In this document: positions 29,021 through 38,479 of the stretch, one piece after another
Numbering within the stretch: the stretch's first letter is position 1
Layout of the letters: every line of letters begins with the position of its first letter
Assembly (NCBI RefSeq): GCF_001517105.1
Contig: NZ_LPVF01000010.1
Coordinates: forward strand, 124,001 to 188,000
Source of the DNA: Bacillus halotolerans
Lineage (GTDB): Bacteria > Bacillota > Bacilli > Bacillales > Bacillaceae
Length of the DNA: 64,000 bases
Reading direction: 5' to 3'
Made by a program: the position numbers and the translations under genes
Notes under the pieces: generated by a model
The model's input: the letters and a program-made list of their open reading frames with translations, nothing else
Database searches by the model: none
Told to the model about the DNA's origin: nothing

Positions 29021-29857
29021 TTACAAAAATCCTTTAAGTTGATCTAGTATAATCTCAGTATCTTCATTTTTAGACTTTATTAACTCTTGAGCAGCTTCTT
29101 GTACGACAGTTTTTAAATTATTTGACTTTATTTGGTGTGAGTATGATGAAACAACTGACATCAATACGTCAGCCAATTCAAAAGCCATGTCACCTTGTGC
29201 CCCTAAGGAATTATGTTTAATAATGTTCAGCAACCATTCTAGGTCTTCAACACTTTGGATTGGAAAAAGAGAAATCCTATGAATCTCCATAGGGTTCTTA
29301 TTAGCAAGAATTTTTTCGACTTCTTCCTTCTGAATAGCATCTGGATCATTTGGATCAATGCTAGGAATTTTATCAAAATCTAAATTTTCGTCTTGAACTT
29401 CTTCATAATCATGTGTGTATAGCTTTGATAAAAATTCATCAAATGAAACTGCAATCTTAAAGTCATTATTTAATTCAAGGTCAAAGTAATGAACAGGTGG
29501 ATTTTCATTAGTTAGGCGATAATCTAATGCAACCCAATTGTGTCCATCCCCTTGTATTAATAATAATCTTTGTGGTAAACCCCACTCTTTTATTAGGTAT
29601 TCACTCTCTAATATACCTAAATCCTTTCCTATTCCTCTTATATGATCAACTTCAATGTGGTCGTCAGCCCAAGATGTTTCCTGATCTGTTGGGAATGCAT
29701 TAAAATTAATCAATCCACCATTTTGTTGAATGATCAATTTCTTATATTGATCAGGCAAAGTTAAGTTTAACTTTTTTTCAACATTCTTTATTTCATTATC
29801 ACTGATGTCTTTTAACCTAAAAGGATCATATTCACTGCTCTCCCAAAACTCACTCAT
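29021..29857 (-). CDS. SUKH-type (SMI1/KNR4) immunity protein with C-terminal extension
   Basis: A 278-residue protein upstream of the broken WHH toxin on the same strand. Residues ~15-150 are an SMI1/KNR4 domain (VEKKLNLTLPDQYKKLIIQQ NGG-type, WGLPQRLLLIQGDGHNWVALD, FDEFLSKLYTH). Residues ~155-278 form an extra helical part (NPMEIHRISLFPIQSVEDLE, SYSHQIKSNNLKTVVQEAAQ) like that found in longer WapI-type immunity proteins. GGAGGTAATAC precedes ATG 29857. It probably neutralises WHH-type nucleases from neighbours and may be kept for that reason. Confidence 0.8.
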   Translation of the reverse strand: MSEFWESSEYDPFRLKDISDNEIKNVEKKLNLTLPDQYKKLIIQQNGGLINFNAFPTDQETSWADDHIEVDHIRGIGKDLGILESEYLIKEWGLPQRLLLIQGDGHNWVALDYRLTNENPPVHYFDLELNNDFKIAVSFDEFLSKLYTHDYEEVQDENLDFDKIPSIDPNDPDAIQKEEVEKILANKNPMEIHRISLFPIQSVEDLEWLLNIIKHNSLGAQGDMAFELADVLMSVVSSYSHQIKSNNLKTVVQEAAQELIKSKNEDTEIILDQLKGFL

Positions 29858-29869
29858 TGTATTACCTCC

Positions 29870-30030
29870 TATGGGCTATGTAATGATTCTCCAAGACTAT
29901 ACGCTTTTAAATTCGGAAAGTTTCATCAAAGTTGTGATGGAAAATAAAACAGGCGGTGATGTTTTTCACTTGAGGTTTGTCTTAGAAGAAAAGCCAGAGA
30001 GTATGTGAGGGAACTCTCTGGCCTATAGTG
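29870..30030 (+). other. Plus-strand coding remnant ending in a hairpin
   Basis: Reads MILQDYTLLNSESFIKVVM, then ENKTGGDVFHLRFVLEEKPE and a stop at 30006-30008: the C-terminal end of an unrecognised protein. The perfect inverted repeat GCCAGAGAGT/ACTCTCTGGC at 29993-30022 surrounds the stop but has no T-run. Confidence 0.4.
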
Positions 30031-30120
30031 GCTGATATACCAACTATGATACATATACAGGATCCTTTATATGTAGGATGTATTCAAGATAAGGTATATA
30101 TGTTTAATGACCAGTTTGAG

Positions 30121-30330
30121 TTACGCCTGATATCTCCTGCTACTAGAACCAACATTTCTAAAGAGTAAGGAAGCAATCAAAGCTAAAACAAAATAAACAA
30201 CTACAAACCCGCCCCAGAAGACAAGCGCTTCATCAAATGAAAATCCAAATAGTCTAAAAATAATCCTGTGAACAATACCGGTAATAATAATTAGGATACT
30301 TGAAGAAATTGCAAAAGTAATATGTTTCAT
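30121..30330 (-). CDS. Small membrane protein linked to bacteriocin ABC transporter
   Basis: AAGGAG nine bases upstream selects ATG 30330, giving 69 residues (KHITFAISSSILIIITGIVH...). Two helices at about 3-22 and 33-58 are followed by a basic tail (RNVGSSSRRYQA). It lies 13 bases after the ATPase gene of the lactococcin-972-type locus and is probably in its operon. It could be an accessory immunity peptide; no family is recognised. Confidence 0.6.
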   Translation of the reverse strand: MKHITFAISSSILIIITGIVHRIIFRLFGFSFDEALVFWGGFVVVYFVLALIASLLFRNVGSSSRRYQA

Positions 30331-30343
30331 CAAGAACAACTCC

Positions 30344-30964
30344 TTACGAAAGATTTATTACTCTATCAGAGCAGTTAGCTATTTCTGGATCATGCGTTAC
30401 ACATATGATTGTTTTCCCCATTTCTTTCAACTGATGGAAAATAGAAAGAATAATGTTCTTATTGTACTCATCGAGGTTTCCTGTCGGTTCATCGGCCAGA
30501 ATGATATCGCAGGGTTTTAGAATAATCCTGGCTATTGCTACACGCTGTTGCTCACCACCGCTCAACTGGTATACCTTTTTCTTTAAAAAGCTTTTATCTA
30601 AGCCTACCATCTCTAGAGCTTCAGATAGCTTGTTTTTGTCAAAGTCTTTTGCGTATGCTGTGGAAAGCAATAAATTCGTTAATACAGTTTCATTATCCAT
30701 GAGCACATAGTTTTGAAAGATATATCCTAAATTCTCTCTCCTTAACTTCATCACCTCTTTAGATTTAGGATTTTCATAGCCTAAAATCACAACTTCGCCT
30801 TCATCTGGATAATCTAAGAGGCTGATTATATTTAGAAGAGTGGTTTTGCCAGAACCGCTCTTGCCAACAATAGAAACAAATTCATTTTCCTCTATGTGAA
30901 TCGAAAAGTTAGAAAGAACTGATTTTCCATCAAAACTTTTGGATATGCTTTTAAGTTCGATCAT
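30344..30964 (-). CDS. ABC transporter ATPase, lactococcin-972 type
   Basis: A 206-residue ATPase with Walker A GKSGSGKTT (~34-42), Q-loop FQN, signature LSGGEQQRVAIARI (~134-147), Walker B IILADEP and the switch His in CVTHD. It belongs to the MacB/LolD-like branch that partners with large FtsX-type permeases in bacteriocin loci. The start overlaps the permease stop by four bases. With the permease it probably expels bacteriocin or gives immunity. Confidence 0.9.
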   Translation of the reverse strand: MIELKSISKSFDGKSVLSNFSIHIEENEFVSIVGKSGSGKTTLLNIISLLDYPDEGEVVILGYENPKSKEVMKLRRENLGYIFQNYVLMDNETVLTNLLLSTAYAKDFDKNKLSEALEMVGLDKSFLKKKVYQLSGGEQQRVAIARIILKPCDIILADEPTGNLDEYNKNIILSIFHQLKEMGKTIICVTHDPEIANCSDRVINLS

Positions 30965-33132
30965 AATCTGTCTCCTTTTAAAATCTTATTCATGTTTTTC
31001 CTGTTCAAATAAAGGCTTAGGAAATACAGAATAATCATCTCAATTCCAATGAACAATACAATCAAGCCAATTAATTCATAGATTTTATAATAAATACTAA
31101 AGCAAATTCCTATCAGACAGTTAGACACAGTCGACAATATGATTAAGCTCTTATTTCTAGCCCAGTATGAATATCCAAATATCTCTTTAAGGTAAAGTCG
31201 ATAAGCATTTGCGCTGTAGTATGACCATATATAAGAGATAAGGAAGGCTACTGACAATATGAGTGTTATTGTTAATCCAATTAGATTCTGGATGAACTGA
31301 TTTTGAATTCGTGCTATTTGGTCGCTTAATTCTTGATAGACTGATATCGCAGAACCAATCAGCTCTTTTGTATCTGTTTTATCTAAGTAAGGGATGATGT
31401 GGTCATATGCCATACCTTTTGAGGCATCAGAAAAGAATAAACTTGAGGTTGCATATGCACCTATAACTGATGAATCAACATTATCAGTGAATACAGTTGC
31501 AATTGGATCAACAATATTGTTTTTATTGTTGCCGAGCGTACTATTATAAGTGAAGTATTCTTGATTATTTTGTGTAAATATTATATTGATTTTCAACTGA
31601 TCTTTTTCCAGCGTATTTAATGGATGCTGAATTTCTTTGTTATACATATTGTCTACTTCAACCTTATCAAAGAAAAATTGATCTTTGTAAGCTTTGAGGA
31701 TTTTTTCTTTATACTTAGCATATTTTTTTGGAACAAGTAAATTCAATGTGTTTTGATCGAGAGTTAATTGTTTTTCAGTAATCGTTTTTCCGTTAACTCC
31801 TTTAATGGTGTTTACTTTTAAATAATTAGGACTGATCGTTACACTTCTTCCGGATGGTGAATAAATTTCATTTTCTTTGGTAGTATTCAATGTATAGAAA
31901 TAAACTGGAGTTTTCCCATTCATTTTCAGTATTCCATAGTTTTGAGCATCCATTATAAACGCATCTTTATGTCTTTCTAATTCATGATAAAGCTTTCGTA
32001 CCTTCTCGTTTTTTTCTCTATCAATTTTTAAGTCACTGTAGTTTAAACCTGTATTAGCAAAACTGGTTTTATAAACTGTTTGTGTCTTATTCCAATAAGA
32101 TTGATTGTCTAGCCGTTGTTTTAAATCTAACAAATTAGAGAGGGATGAAGCAAAAATATTAAAAAGTAGGATTGTTATAATTAACTTAAAAACCAATGAC
32201 AGCCATTGAAACTTTTTAAATGGTATGCCGCCTTTTATCGTGGCGTTTATATTGCTGTTGTTATATAAAATCATAGTAACAATAATTGTGTATATCATCA
32301 TTGAGAATGTCACAATCAGTGCATTTCGCATGTACATTTTAACGTACACTGATAACCAGTCGTTTAGGTTGAATATTAAAGCCAGAATTACAATGAGAAG
32401 GGCACCGCAAATTATAATCATAACAAGTGGTTTTAAGAACATTTTTGGGAAAGTTAACAGCGATTTGGTTTTTGAATATCCCCATAGCTTCTGTAAGAGA
32501 AGTTGCTTGCGATTCTTAATTGCGAAATAAAGGATGCCAATAAATAAGATAAGCATGGAAAGCAAAGCTAACAAGAGTAATGCGGTGCTGAACACAGCAG
32601 AGTCATTTAAACTGATGTTTTCTTCTATACTGACATCGCCATAGTCTGAGAATAGCTTTTTAGCTTGTTCAATCACATCTTCATCCTCGGATGAAATATA
32701 AAATCTATTTCCTAACCCTACGTTGTTTATTTGGTTTAAATTGAAGTATCTAATTTTCCATGTTGATAAAGGGAAATCAATAGTACCAATCAAATTTTTA
32801 TCTGATTTATTTGCTCTTTTATTGAAATTAGATATAAACCTATCTCCTATTTTGATTGAAGGTTCATTCTTAAGGTTTGAAGCGTAGATATTTAAGGTCT
32901 TCTCGTCTAAAAAATTGTATTGAGTAATATTCACGTTCTCATTTTTTGAAAATTCAGCTATTTTATTAATGAAATCATCACTTTTAAAGTGTGCTTTGTT
33001 GTAATTAATAATTAACGTTTGTTTATTAGAGAATAAAGTATAAAAAACTTGCTTATTCAGAGTATAGTGATAGCTGGATATGTTCATTGAGAGTAAAAAT
33101 AGAATGAACAATATATAGATCGTTTTCTTCAT
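30961..33132 (-). CDS. Bacteriocin-associated integral membrane protein (permease)
   Basis: A 723-residue protein: an N-terminal signal-anchor helix (TIYILFILFLLSMNISSYHY), an extracellular domain to ~170, a block of helices (~180-340), a second large extracellular domain (~345-600) and three C-terminal helices (~605-715). This is the layout of the bacteriocin-associated integral membrane family found with lactococcin-972-like peptides. GGAGG precedes ATG 33132. It is translated with the ATPase (overlap ATGA). It is expected to act in peptide export or producer immunity. Confidence 0.85.
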   Translation of the reverse strand: MKKTIYILFILFLLSMNISSYHYTLNKQVFYTLFSNKQTLIINYNKAHFKSDDFINKIAEFSKNENVNITQYNFLDEKTLNIYASNLKNEPSIKIGDRFISNFNKRANKSDKNLIGTIDFPLSTWKIRYFNLNQINNVGLGNRFYISSEDEDVIEQAKKLFSDYGDVSIEENISLNDSAVFSTALLLLALLSMLILFIGILYFAIKNRKQLLLQKLWGYSKTKSLLTFPKMFLKPLVMIIICGALLIVILALIFNLNDWLSVYVKMYMRNALIVTFSMMIYTIIVTMILYNNSNINATIKGGIPFKKFQWLSLVFKLIITILLFNIFASSLSNLLDLKQRLDNQSYWNKTQTVYKTSFANTGLNYSDLKIDREKNEKVRKLYHELERHKDAFIMDAQNYGILKMNGKTPVYFYTLNTTKENEIYSPSGRSVTISPNYLKVNTIKGVNGKTITEKQLTLDQNTLNLLVPKKYAKYKEKILKAYKDQFFFDKVEVDNMYNKEIQHPLNTLEKDQLKINIIFTQNNQEYFTYNSTLGNNKNNIVDPIATVFTDNVDSSVIGAYATSSLFFSDASKGMAYDHIIPYLDKTDTKELIGSAISVYQELSDQIARIQNQFIQNLIGLTITLILSVAFLISYIWSYYSANAYRLYLKEIFGYSYWARNKSLIILSTVSNCLIGICFSIYYKIYELIGLIVLFIGIEMIILYFLSLYLNRKNMNKILKGDRL

Positions 33133-33144
33133 TGGATAGCCTCC

Positions 33145-33190
33145 ATAAAAAAATCCGGTGCCTTATATTCAAGTTTTGACGGCACCGGAA
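33145..33190 (-). terminator. Attenuating terminator between bacteriocin and permease
   Basis: On the minus strand TCCGGTGCC pairs with GGCACCGGA around an 18-base loop, followed by TTTTTTTA. Its place between the peptide gene and the transporter suggests the transporter is made at a lower level by readthrough. Confidence 0.8.
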
Positions 33191-33223
33191 GATAGATTAG
33201 AGATCTCTTTGTTATTGTCTGTT

Positions 33224-33589
33224 TTATTTCGTATCCCAAAAAGCCCTATTTCCCCAAAGTGTTGTATACACTGAAGCGTAGGTATACCCTTCATCTTTTT
33301 TCTTCCATTTAGATGAAAAGTACCTTTCTCCGCCAGCCGCTGCACTTGATTTGTGAGTCTTTTTAGTATGATTGTAATTGGATTTAGTTTGCCCACCTTC
33401 GAAACCATGATACCAAGTACCGCCACCCGCTTTTTCTTTAGTCAATTTCATGACTTGCATTAAATCCCTTGTTTCATCCAAGTTTACTTCTCCGTGTGTA
33501 GCCTCATCTGAAGAACTAGCAAAAACGACAGAAGATGATACTAGTAAAGTAGCTCCCAACACCATTGAAGCAAAAACCTTCTTTTTCAA
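33224..33589 (-). CDS. Lactococcin-972 family bacteriocin precursor
   Basis: GAGAGG precedes TTG 33589. The 121-residue precursor has a Sec signal peptide (KKKVFASMVLGATLLVSSSV, cleaved near VFA-S). The mature part carries the family core: GGGTWYHGF, SNYNHTKKTHKSSAAAGGER and a C-terminal YTYASVYTTLWGNRAFWDTK. Lactococcin 972 acts on lipid II and blocks septum formation in related species. The downstream permease and ATPase complete the usual three-gene locus. Confidence 0.9.
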   Translation of the reverse strand: MKKKVFASMVLGATLLVSSSVVFASSSDEATHGEVNLDETRDLMQVMKLTKEKAGGGTWYHGFEGGQTKSNYNHTKKTHKSSAAAGGERYFSSKWKKKDEGYTYASVYTTLWGNRAFWDTK

Positions 33590-34133
33590 TATAACCTCTC
33601 CTTTTTGTTTTCACAAGAAAATATGCTGCATTCTTTCTTGTCAAGTATGAGTATTACACTTAAAAAATTATGTCACTTCGTGTTGAAAAGACCTTCAATA
33701 CCAACATGACGAACCACGACAAAAAACTGATTATGTTACCATATCCCCCCTTTCCATAAACCCAATATAAGGAATTATTGGGTTTATTTGATCATTTAAT
33801 GACTTTTAATCTTTTTCAAGTTCAAATTTCCTATGAGATTCGTAAGTGAAGACATAAGGTGATGTAAGCGTGGAAAGTTGAGTACTTTTCGCTTAAATCA
33901 GGGATAGATATGCATCATCTAGTTATAGAGGAAAAGAAAAAAGCCACTCTTGATTAACAGAGTGACTTTATGAATGTGTTCTATATAAAACTCTTTAAAA
34001 TGGGGATTTTATTTAGAGTCAGGAGGAGAAATTTATTCCAACATGCTAGAAACTTACTTGTCTGAATTTTTTGATTGTCCCTCGACAAACTAAGTACTAA
34101 AATGGGATATGTTACTAAGAAAGGTGGAATAGT
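33590..34133. other. Intergenic region between bacteriocin locus and integrase
   Basis: Holds the presumed bacteriocin promoter just upstream of 33589, a hairpin AACCCAATA/TATTGGGTT at 33760-33785 and a second hairpin (AGCCACTCT/AGAGTGACT) at about 33941-33972 that ends in T on the minus strand. Between 34000 and 34130 there is no recognised gene. Confidence 0.45.
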
Positions 34134-34913
34134 ATGGCTAGTTTCAGAAAAAGAGGAACTACATAGCAATACAGAATAAAACATAAAGACCCTTTAACAC
34201 TAGAGCAAATCGAAGTCTCCAAAAGTGGATTTAAAACAAAAAAAGAGGCACAGTTAGCTGCAAGACAAGAAGAGCAAAGATTGATAGGTGATTTAGAAAT
34301 TAACGGAGGAGAAATCCTTTTAAAGCATTATCTTAAAGATTGGCTCGCTCAATATAAACAAGAAAATGTTAGAAAAAACATTTACATTCTTCACGAACGA
34401 AATGTTAATACAAAAATTCTCCCTATTTTAAAGATTAAACTAAAAGATATTAAACCCTTACGTTATCAAAAATTCATTAGCTATTTAGCAGACCAAGGAT
34501 ACAGCAAAAGAACAATTGAAATCATTCACGGGACAATGTTCAACGCTTTAGCTACTGCAGTAAAACCTCTTAAAAAAATTGAAGAAAACCCATGTGAAGG
34601 GGTAACCATTCCAAGGGCTAAATCTAAGAAAAAAGAAAAGTTAGAATACATTAAGTCAGATGATATTACCCTCTTCAATGCACTCAATCGCATTCTGAAG
34701 AAAGCTGGATTAGAAAAAATGCCAATTCATGGTTTAAGACATACTCATGCTGTCCTTCTTCTAGAATCAGGTGCAAGTATGAAGTTTGTTCAAGAAAGAC
34801 TCGGACATAAAAATATAACCATCACATCGGACGTATACTCTCATATATCTGAGAAGCTTGAAAATACATCAGTGGATGGTTATGAAGAATACATGAATTC
34901 ACTTAAGTCTTAA
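34134..34913 (+). pseudogene. Tyrosine recombinase (phage integrase), inactivated
   Basis: From ATG 34134 the protein reads MASFRKRGTT, then TAG in place of a Trp codon (family W-x-Y-R-I), then QYRIKHKDPLTLEQIEVSKS. The arm-binding and SAM-like domains are present (to ~residue 165, IPRAKSKKKEKLEY). The catalytic domain is cut: IKSDDITLFNAL joins directly to NRILKKAGLEK, so about 100 residues with the first catalytic Arg and Lys are missing in frame. The rest (HGLRHTHA, LGHKNITITSDVYSHIS) keeps the second Arg, both His and Tyr. It cannot recombine. Confidence 0.88.
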
Positions 34914-35026
34914 TTTTTTAAAAATATTTTTAGTGGTCAAAAAGTGGTCAAACTAGTTACTTCCAGTTTCTCACTTATTTTGACCACCAAGATACTAATC
35001 TAAAACCCTAATAAATCAAGGTTTAT

Positions 35027-35085
35027 CTGATTAATACTGGGACATATACTGTTCGCGTTCCCAAGGATGAACTTGTGTGCGGAAC
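35027..35085 (-). other. Probable attachment site: copy of the glnA 3' end
   Basis: The minus strand encodes FRTQVHPWEREQYMSQY followed by TAA, the C-terminus of Bacillus glutamine synthetase. Upstream the match is lost within a few codons. A short host-gene 3' end next to an integrase gene is the usual sign of an att site that restores the target gene on integration. Confidence 0.8.
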
Positions 35086-35103
35086 ATAATTTTCAATTTA
35101 AAT

Positions 35104-35163
35104 AAATAATGTAGAGCACTGAAAACCCTTGAAAACAAAGGCTTTTTCAGTGCTTCATTATTT
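35104..35163. terminator. Long bidirectional hairpin
   Basis: AAATAATG...GCACTGAAAA pairs with TTTTTCAGTGC...CATTATTT around ~20 bases. It may be the glnA terminator carried with the attachment region. Confidence 0.6.
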
Positions 35164-35267
35164 AAAATTTGAAATAGAATGTCTACAGTTCTCAACATTT
35201 TTTGGTCAAATTTTGGTCATGATTTTGGTCAAAAATAATTTAAGCATGCTTTAATATATTTACAACT

Positions 35268-35939
35268 TTAATTATAGGCACAACAATTTGAAGGAGTTGT
35301 TTGTGGCTGTTCTGGTGGACACTCTTGTTTATTGATTATAGCGTCTGGTAATTGCAATGTCCCACTTACAATTAAAGTTCTACAATTATTATTACAAACA
35401 GTAACAGGTGTATCATTATAACCTAACTCTATTAACTTAACACTATCACAGTTTAGATTAGGAATTGTAGGCGGAGTAGTACTTTTTCCAAGTGTTTCAT
35501 CCACACAAAGATCACCCTTGCAACAGATATATCCTATTTTATTATTCTTTATTTGAGTCACATTACAATTAGCTTCATTTGTAACAACATCCACTCCGCA
35601 CTCTTTAACTGCAACAGGAACATTGACCAGATAAGGAATACAACCTATTATCTGTGCACAATAACAATTTGCCCAAACTGGCCCACATTTTGATGGAATA
35701 CATTCTAATTGTGACTGTATTACCGGTTTTAAACAAGTTGGATCATAAAAAAACTTGATTGGTTCATTTTTTTTAAATTCAAAGCATTTTGGTATGTCTA
35801 TTGTACAGCAAAACTTAACTAGTTTATCTGTCACCGTACATTCTCTATCTTCATTGGAAAGAAGAGGAATTTCATTAGATGAATCTGAGATATTTTTAGG
35901 GATTAATACATTTCCTTCACCATATTTTAGGTCAATCAT
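35268..35939 (-). CDS. Cysteine-rich protein, unknown family
   Basis: AAAAGGAGTG precedes ATG 35939; the upstream in-frame Met 35981 lacks a site. The 223-residue protein has about 20 Cys, many paired or spaced regularly: FCCTIDIPKC, CIPSKCGPVWANCYCAQIIG, CNVTQ, YICCKGDLC and CNNNCRTLIVSG. There is no signal peptide. Cys-rich proteins of this style occur in spore coats, exosporium and endospore appendages of Bacillaceae, which would fit mother-cell expression. I infer that only from composition. Confidence 0.6.
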   Translation of the reverse strand: MIDLKYGEGNVLIPKNISDSSNEIPLLSNEDRECTVTDKLVKFCCTIDIPKCFEFKKNEPIKFFYDPTCLKPVIQSQLECIPSKCGPVWANCYCAQIIGCIPYLVNVPVAVKECGVDVVTNEANCNVTQIKNNKIGYICCKGDLCVDETLGKSTTPPTIPNLNCDSVKLIELGYNDTPVTVCNNNCRTLIVSGTLQLPDAIINKQECPPEQPQTTPSNCCAYN

Positions 35940-36186
35940 AAAAAACACTCCTTTTGATTTCTGCAAAAACATTATAAGCAAAAAGTTTATTTTGGAAACT
36001 TGACTTCATCCTTATTTTTCTAATTATGTTAAATTAAAGTTTTGTTTTCTTTCTGTACTGATACATCGTATTAAGGATTAGAAACATTGCTAAGGCGACT
36101 CATTTTACATTTCCTTTTTATCTTCATCATATCCCTTTCATGTGGTAAAATTTTGATATTAGAATTTAATTAGAAGGGATATGATC

Positions 36187-37956
36187 ATGAAGGTATTTGA
36201 AGCCAAAACACTACTTTCAGAAGCAGATAAACGTGCAAAAGAATACAAGGAATTAAGAAGCCAGATGGTCAATCTAAAAAAGGCTTTTAAAGCTGTAGCT
36301 GATTTAGATGACAGTGAGTTTTCCGGCAAAGGCGCCGACAACATTAAAGCATTTTATCAAGACCATGCAGGTGTAGCAGACAATTGGATTGACTTACTTG
36401 ATATGAAAATTGCTTTCTTGACAAGCATTTCAGGCACTCTAGAGGACGCCAGCTTATCTGATGCTTATATAGAAGAATCCTTCTTAGAACACGAGCTGGC
36501 TAACGCCTACACAAAATCAAAATCTATTATGTCTGAACAAAAGAAAGCCATGAAAGATATCTTAAATGATATCGACGATATCATTCCGCTTGATCTGTTT
36601 TCAACTGAGGACTTTAAAGACGAACTCGCCGATGCGGAGGACAAACGCAAAAAAACAGTCGACAAACTAGGTAGTGTGGACGAAGCACTTGTTACTGAAT
36701 ATGCCCAGTCAGAGCCTAACGAGCAATTCATCAAGCAAGACTTCCAAAAGCTTGAGGAATCCACAGGCAAGGGCAAAAATGCTACACCTATTCACTACAA
36801 CGCCAAGGCGTACCGTGAAAGTGACATACATAAGAAAAAAGGCGATATTGAAAAACGTACTGAAGGTTATTTGACGATTAAGAAGAAGGAAGAAAAAGAA
36901 CGGGAGATTGAAAAACTGAAAGAAAGACTAAAGAATTACGATTATGCAGATGCCGATGAATTCTATTCAATGGCCAAAACAATAGGATATGAAAATCTGA
37001 CTGCAGAACAACAAAGATATTTCACACAGATTGAAAACACACGTGAGCTAATGGCTGGAGCCAAAGGTACTGTTACAGCTCTTTATGATATGACAGCTGA
37101 AACATTAGACTATATGGCACACAATCATCCTGTCGACATGTTTATTAATTCTGCAGTTGCAGTTTATCACTATGATTCCACGTTTAATTCAATTAAAGAT
37201 GCAATAATAACCTCCTATGTTAGAGATGTAAAGAACGGAGACACAGAATCAAAGGCTCACTGGTTTACATATGTAGCAGTAAACATCTTTGGTTTAAAAG
37301 GTGCTGGTTCAGTTGCTAAAATTGGAGTGAAAACAGCCGGAAAAGCAGCAGTTAAAAAAGTGTCTAAAAAACTGGATGAAACTCCTGATCCACTAACAGC
37401 AATCAAACCGTTTGTCATGCGAGAAGATGTTGTTGTAGCAGGCGGCATGCCTTATAATGTCATCAATGATGTGAGCGCAAAAGACAGGCTGCTTCAGCTT
37501 GCTAAAAAATTAGATGAAACAAGAAAGCCATTTACAGGTCAGAAAGTAAATGTCCCTTGGTTAAATAAAGAAAAATATGAAGCATACGAAATAGGCGGCA
37601 AGGTAAAAGTTAAAGGGCAACCTAGAGATGTAAGCCGTAGAGTCTATACAATGAAAGATATTGATCTTAATCAAAAAAATCGGAAAGGCCTTACGAATCT
37701 TCAACTAATGAAAAATGGTAATGCTCCTTTTGCAAAAGATGGTACCCAAATTAATTTGCATCATTTGATTCAAGAAGAGCCTGGCAATATGCTCGAGATA
37801 CCTGAAAGCTGGCACAATAAGTACAGTGATGTTTTGCATGGATTAAAAGAGAATGGACAAAGTTTTAGAAACGATCCAGTACTTGATAAACAATATAAAA
37901 GCTTTAGGAGAAGGTATTGGAGATGGAGAGCTCAGCAATTTGAGAACCAAGAATAA
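36187..37956 (+). CDS. yobL: LXG-domain toxin with C-terminal LHH nuclease (YobL-like)
   Basis: GAAGGGAT precedes ATG 36187, the Met that aligns with the other LXG proteins. The 589-residue protein has LXG residues 1-235 nearly the same as in yokI ([40 protein letters not shown]), a linker and hydrophobic region (~290-400), a pre-toxin part and a toxin domain of HNH/EndoVII LHH type: [20 protein letters not shown] (LHH at ~524-526), [12 protein letters not shown] and an Arg/Trp-rich end. It is secreted by the type VII system and cuts nucleic acid in rival cells. The immunity gene follows 14 bases later. Confidence 0.9.
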   Translation: MKVFEAKTLLSEADKRAKEYKELRSQMVNLKKAFKAVADLDDSEFSGKGADNIKAFYQDHAGVADNWIDLLDMKIAFLTSISGTLEDASLSDAYIEESFLEHELANAYTKSKSIMSEQKKAMKDILNDIDDIIPLDLFSTEDFKDELADAEDKRKKTVDKLGSVDEALVTEYAQSEPNEQFIKQDFQKLEESTGKGKNATPIHYNAKAYRESDIHKKKGDIEKRTEGYLTIKKKEEKEREIEKLKERLKNYDYADADEFYSMAKTIGYENLTAEQQRYFTQIENTRELMAGAKGTVTALYDMTAETLDYMAHNHPVDMFINSAVAVYHYDSTFNSIKDAIITSYVRDVKNGDTESKAHWFTYVAVNIFGLKGAGSVAKIGVKTAGKAAVKKVSKKLDETPDPLTAIKPFVMREDVVVAGGMPYNVINDVSAKDRLLQLAKKLDETRKPFTGQKVNVPWLNKEKYEAYEIGGKVKVKGQPRDVSRRVYTMKDIDLNQKNRKGLTNLQLMKNGNAPFAKDGTQINLHHLIQEEPGNMLEIPESWHNKYSDVLHGLKENGQSFRNDPVLDKQYKSFRRRYWRWRAQQFENQE

Positions 37957-37970
37957 GAGGTGAAAGTTTA

Positions 37971-38429
37971 ATGGATTATTCAAAAGTGAAAACTTTCTTT
38001 GATGAAAATAAAGAAAATTCAATTCTCACCGGGGGAGTCACTGAAGATCAGGTTAGAGAAATAGAAGAGGATCTTAATGTAACCCTTCCAGACAGCTATA
38101 AATGGTTTTTAACTGAGTATGGTTCAGGGGGAGCATACGGGACAATGATACTCGGATATGACTCTCACGGTGCTGAAGTTGTCGAACAGACCAATGAATA
38201 TAAAAAATATTATAACCTTTTCGATGGTCTTGTAGTGATCGAATATGTTGATGAATTTTCTTATTGTCTTGACACTAACAAGATGAAAGAAGGAGAATGC
38301 CCTGTCATCCTTTGGGATAACCAAGAGGGATATGGTAAACAAGTTGGTAGCACATTCCTAGAGTTTTTAATAGAAGAGCTTGAAGAAGCGAAAGACGACT
38401 GGATTGATGATGAAGACTGGAACGATTAA
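37971..38429 (+). CDS. yobK: YobK-like SUKH immunity protein
   Basis: A 152-residue SMI1/KNR4 protein of the same length and wording as B. subtilis YobK: EIEEDLNVTLPDSYKWFLTE, YGSGGAYGTMILGYD, VVIEYVDEFSYCLDTNKMKE, GECPVILWDN and an acidic end (DDWIDDEDWND). AAGAGGTGAAAG precedes ATG 37971. It neutralises the nuclease encoded just upstream by binding its C-terminal domain. It is probably cotranscribed with the toxin and followed by a terminator. Confidence 0.92.
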   Translation: MDYSKVKTFFDENKENSILTGGVTEDQVREIEEDLNVTLPDSYKWFLTEYGSGGAYGTMILGYDSHGAEVVEQTNEYKKYYNLFDGLVVIEYVDEFSYCLDTNKMKEGECPVILWDNQEGYGKQVGSTFLEFLIEELEEAKDDWIDDEDWND

Positions 38430-38447
38430 GTCAAAAGATTGCAATTT

Positions 38448-38479
38448 AGAGCCCCTCATTATATGAGAGGCTCTTTTAT
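38448..38479 (+). terminator. Terminator of yobL-yobK
   Basis: GAGCCCCTCAT pairs with ATGAGAGGCTC around TAT, followed by TTTTATT. Confidence 0.88.

Larger units (their letters stand above)
34934..35232. repeat. TGGTCAA repeats flanking the attachment region
   Basis: TGGTCAA occurs at 34934-34940, 34945-34951, 35203-35209 and 35226-35232, TGGTCAT at 35214-35220, and the inverse TTGACCA at 34980-34986. They lie on both sides of the glnA-like core and resemble integrase arm-type binding sites. Confidence 0.6.

Noticed and set aside
34934..35232. TGGTCAA copies as a CRISPR or replication iteron array
   Set aside because: Spacing is irregular and they surround an att-like core next to an integrase, which better fits integrase arm sites.
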